This document shows positions 63,620-64,000 of a DNA stretch of 64,000 nucleotides, piece by piece. A program made the position numbers and the translations under genes. Location: assembly GCA_027574665.1 (NCBI GenBank), contig CM050654.1, positions 27,175,722 through 27,239,721 of the forward strand, read 5' to 3'. The DNA is from Rhynochetos jubatus. Its lineage: Eukaryota; Chordata; Aves; Eurypygiformes; Rhynochetidae. The notes under the pieces are model-generated. The model searched no databases. It had not been told where the DNA came from and was given only the letters and a program-made list of their open reading frames with translations. Every line of letters starts with the position of its first letter. Positions within the stretch are counted from its first letter, which is position 1.

Positions 63620-64000
63620 GTCTTTTGGATTATATTACACTGCTTAACAAATACTAATAAAAATCATCAACCTAATTAATTAAGCAGTTCTAAACTCTTT
63701 GGACGTGAGAGCACAAGAAAATCGCGCTGTTTTGTTCAGCAACATGATGCAATAAATATTTTTAAAACTCTCCCAAGATATATTTTTTTAATTATGAAAT
63801 AAGATGACTTAAGGTTTTGTTTGTTTCAGAGTTATACAGTTTCATTGCATATGTACAAGACAGATTATGAATGGCTTGTACATTCACCCAGACAGATTGT
63901 TGACTCGTGTCACCAAGTTCCTTAAGCTTATAAATAGCATCTCCGTAGTACTGTATTGCCTTACTGGTCTTATGCCACAAGCTTGGACAACTGGAGGCAT
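63620..64000. promoter_or_regulatory. candidate conserved non-coding element or exon edge at window end
   Basis: This AT-rich, repeat-free end contains motifs typical of conserved elements (CCTAATTAATTAAGC, GCAACATGATGCAATAAA, TTTGCATAT-like TTGCATATG) and isolated CpGs. On the minus strand 63792-64000 is open through the window edge for 69 codons, with a protein-like translation (AIQYYGDAIYKLKELGD, then NVQAIHNLSCTYAMKLYNSE). I recognise no family. A possible splice donor, TGG|GTGAAT, lies inside the frame. A conserved non-coding element is more likely than an exon, and chance is also possible. Confidence 0.3.

Overview
The window looks like bird nuclear DNA from a gene-poor region, either intergenic or inside a very large intron. 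The evidence for a bird is the CR1 LINE sequence. Several copies carry the avian CR1 3' end with the repeated ATTCTATG or ATTCTGTG tail, and one copy belongs to an older CR1 type shared with other reptiles. The younger 3' end variant, with a ggttggaaaagacc core, resembles copies in neoavian birds more than those in chicken; this is recalled family knowledge, not a search. The sequence is AT-leaning, CpG-poor, and lacks bacterial-style gene packing.

No host protein-coding gene could be supported. The open frames are short, overlap on both strands, carry no protein family I recognise, and have the lengths expected by chance. No rRNA, intact tRNA, CRISPR array, endogenous retrovirus or LTR was recognised.

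Layout. Positions 1-9647 are unique non-coding DNA with one stretch that resembles a conserved regulatory element (7740-7990) and a G-rich run near 8154. Positions 9648-11075 hold a cluster of CR1 pieces in both orientations, including an inverted reverse-transcriptase segment joined head-on to a sense 3' end. A tRNA-like fossil lies at 11832-11908. Positions 11.9-29.7 kb are mostly unique, with small tandem duplications, homopolymer tracts and a perfect 12-bp hairpin at 23375-23402. At 29773-30206 there is an inverted repeat whose arms match exactly over 52 bp. A short antisense CR1 lies at 33301-33492. Positions 33.5-51.4 kb are unique apart from A-rich tracts and a somewhat CpG-richer patch at 49440-49960 that contains a nested stem-loop. 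An old antisense CR1 lies at 51425-52260, a 277-nt pure pyrimidine tract built of TTTTC units at 53873-54149, and a 20-nt triplicate at 63391-63450. The last 380 bases are AT-rich and look like a conserved non-coding element or, less likely, the edge of an exon.

Nothing here forms a pathway or operon. The content is the debris of LINE retrotransposition, simple repeats, a few structured inverted repeats, and possible distal regulatory elements. The best candidates for something undescribed are the exact inverted repeat at 29.8-30.2 kb and the inverted CR1 chimera at 9.6-10.8 kb.
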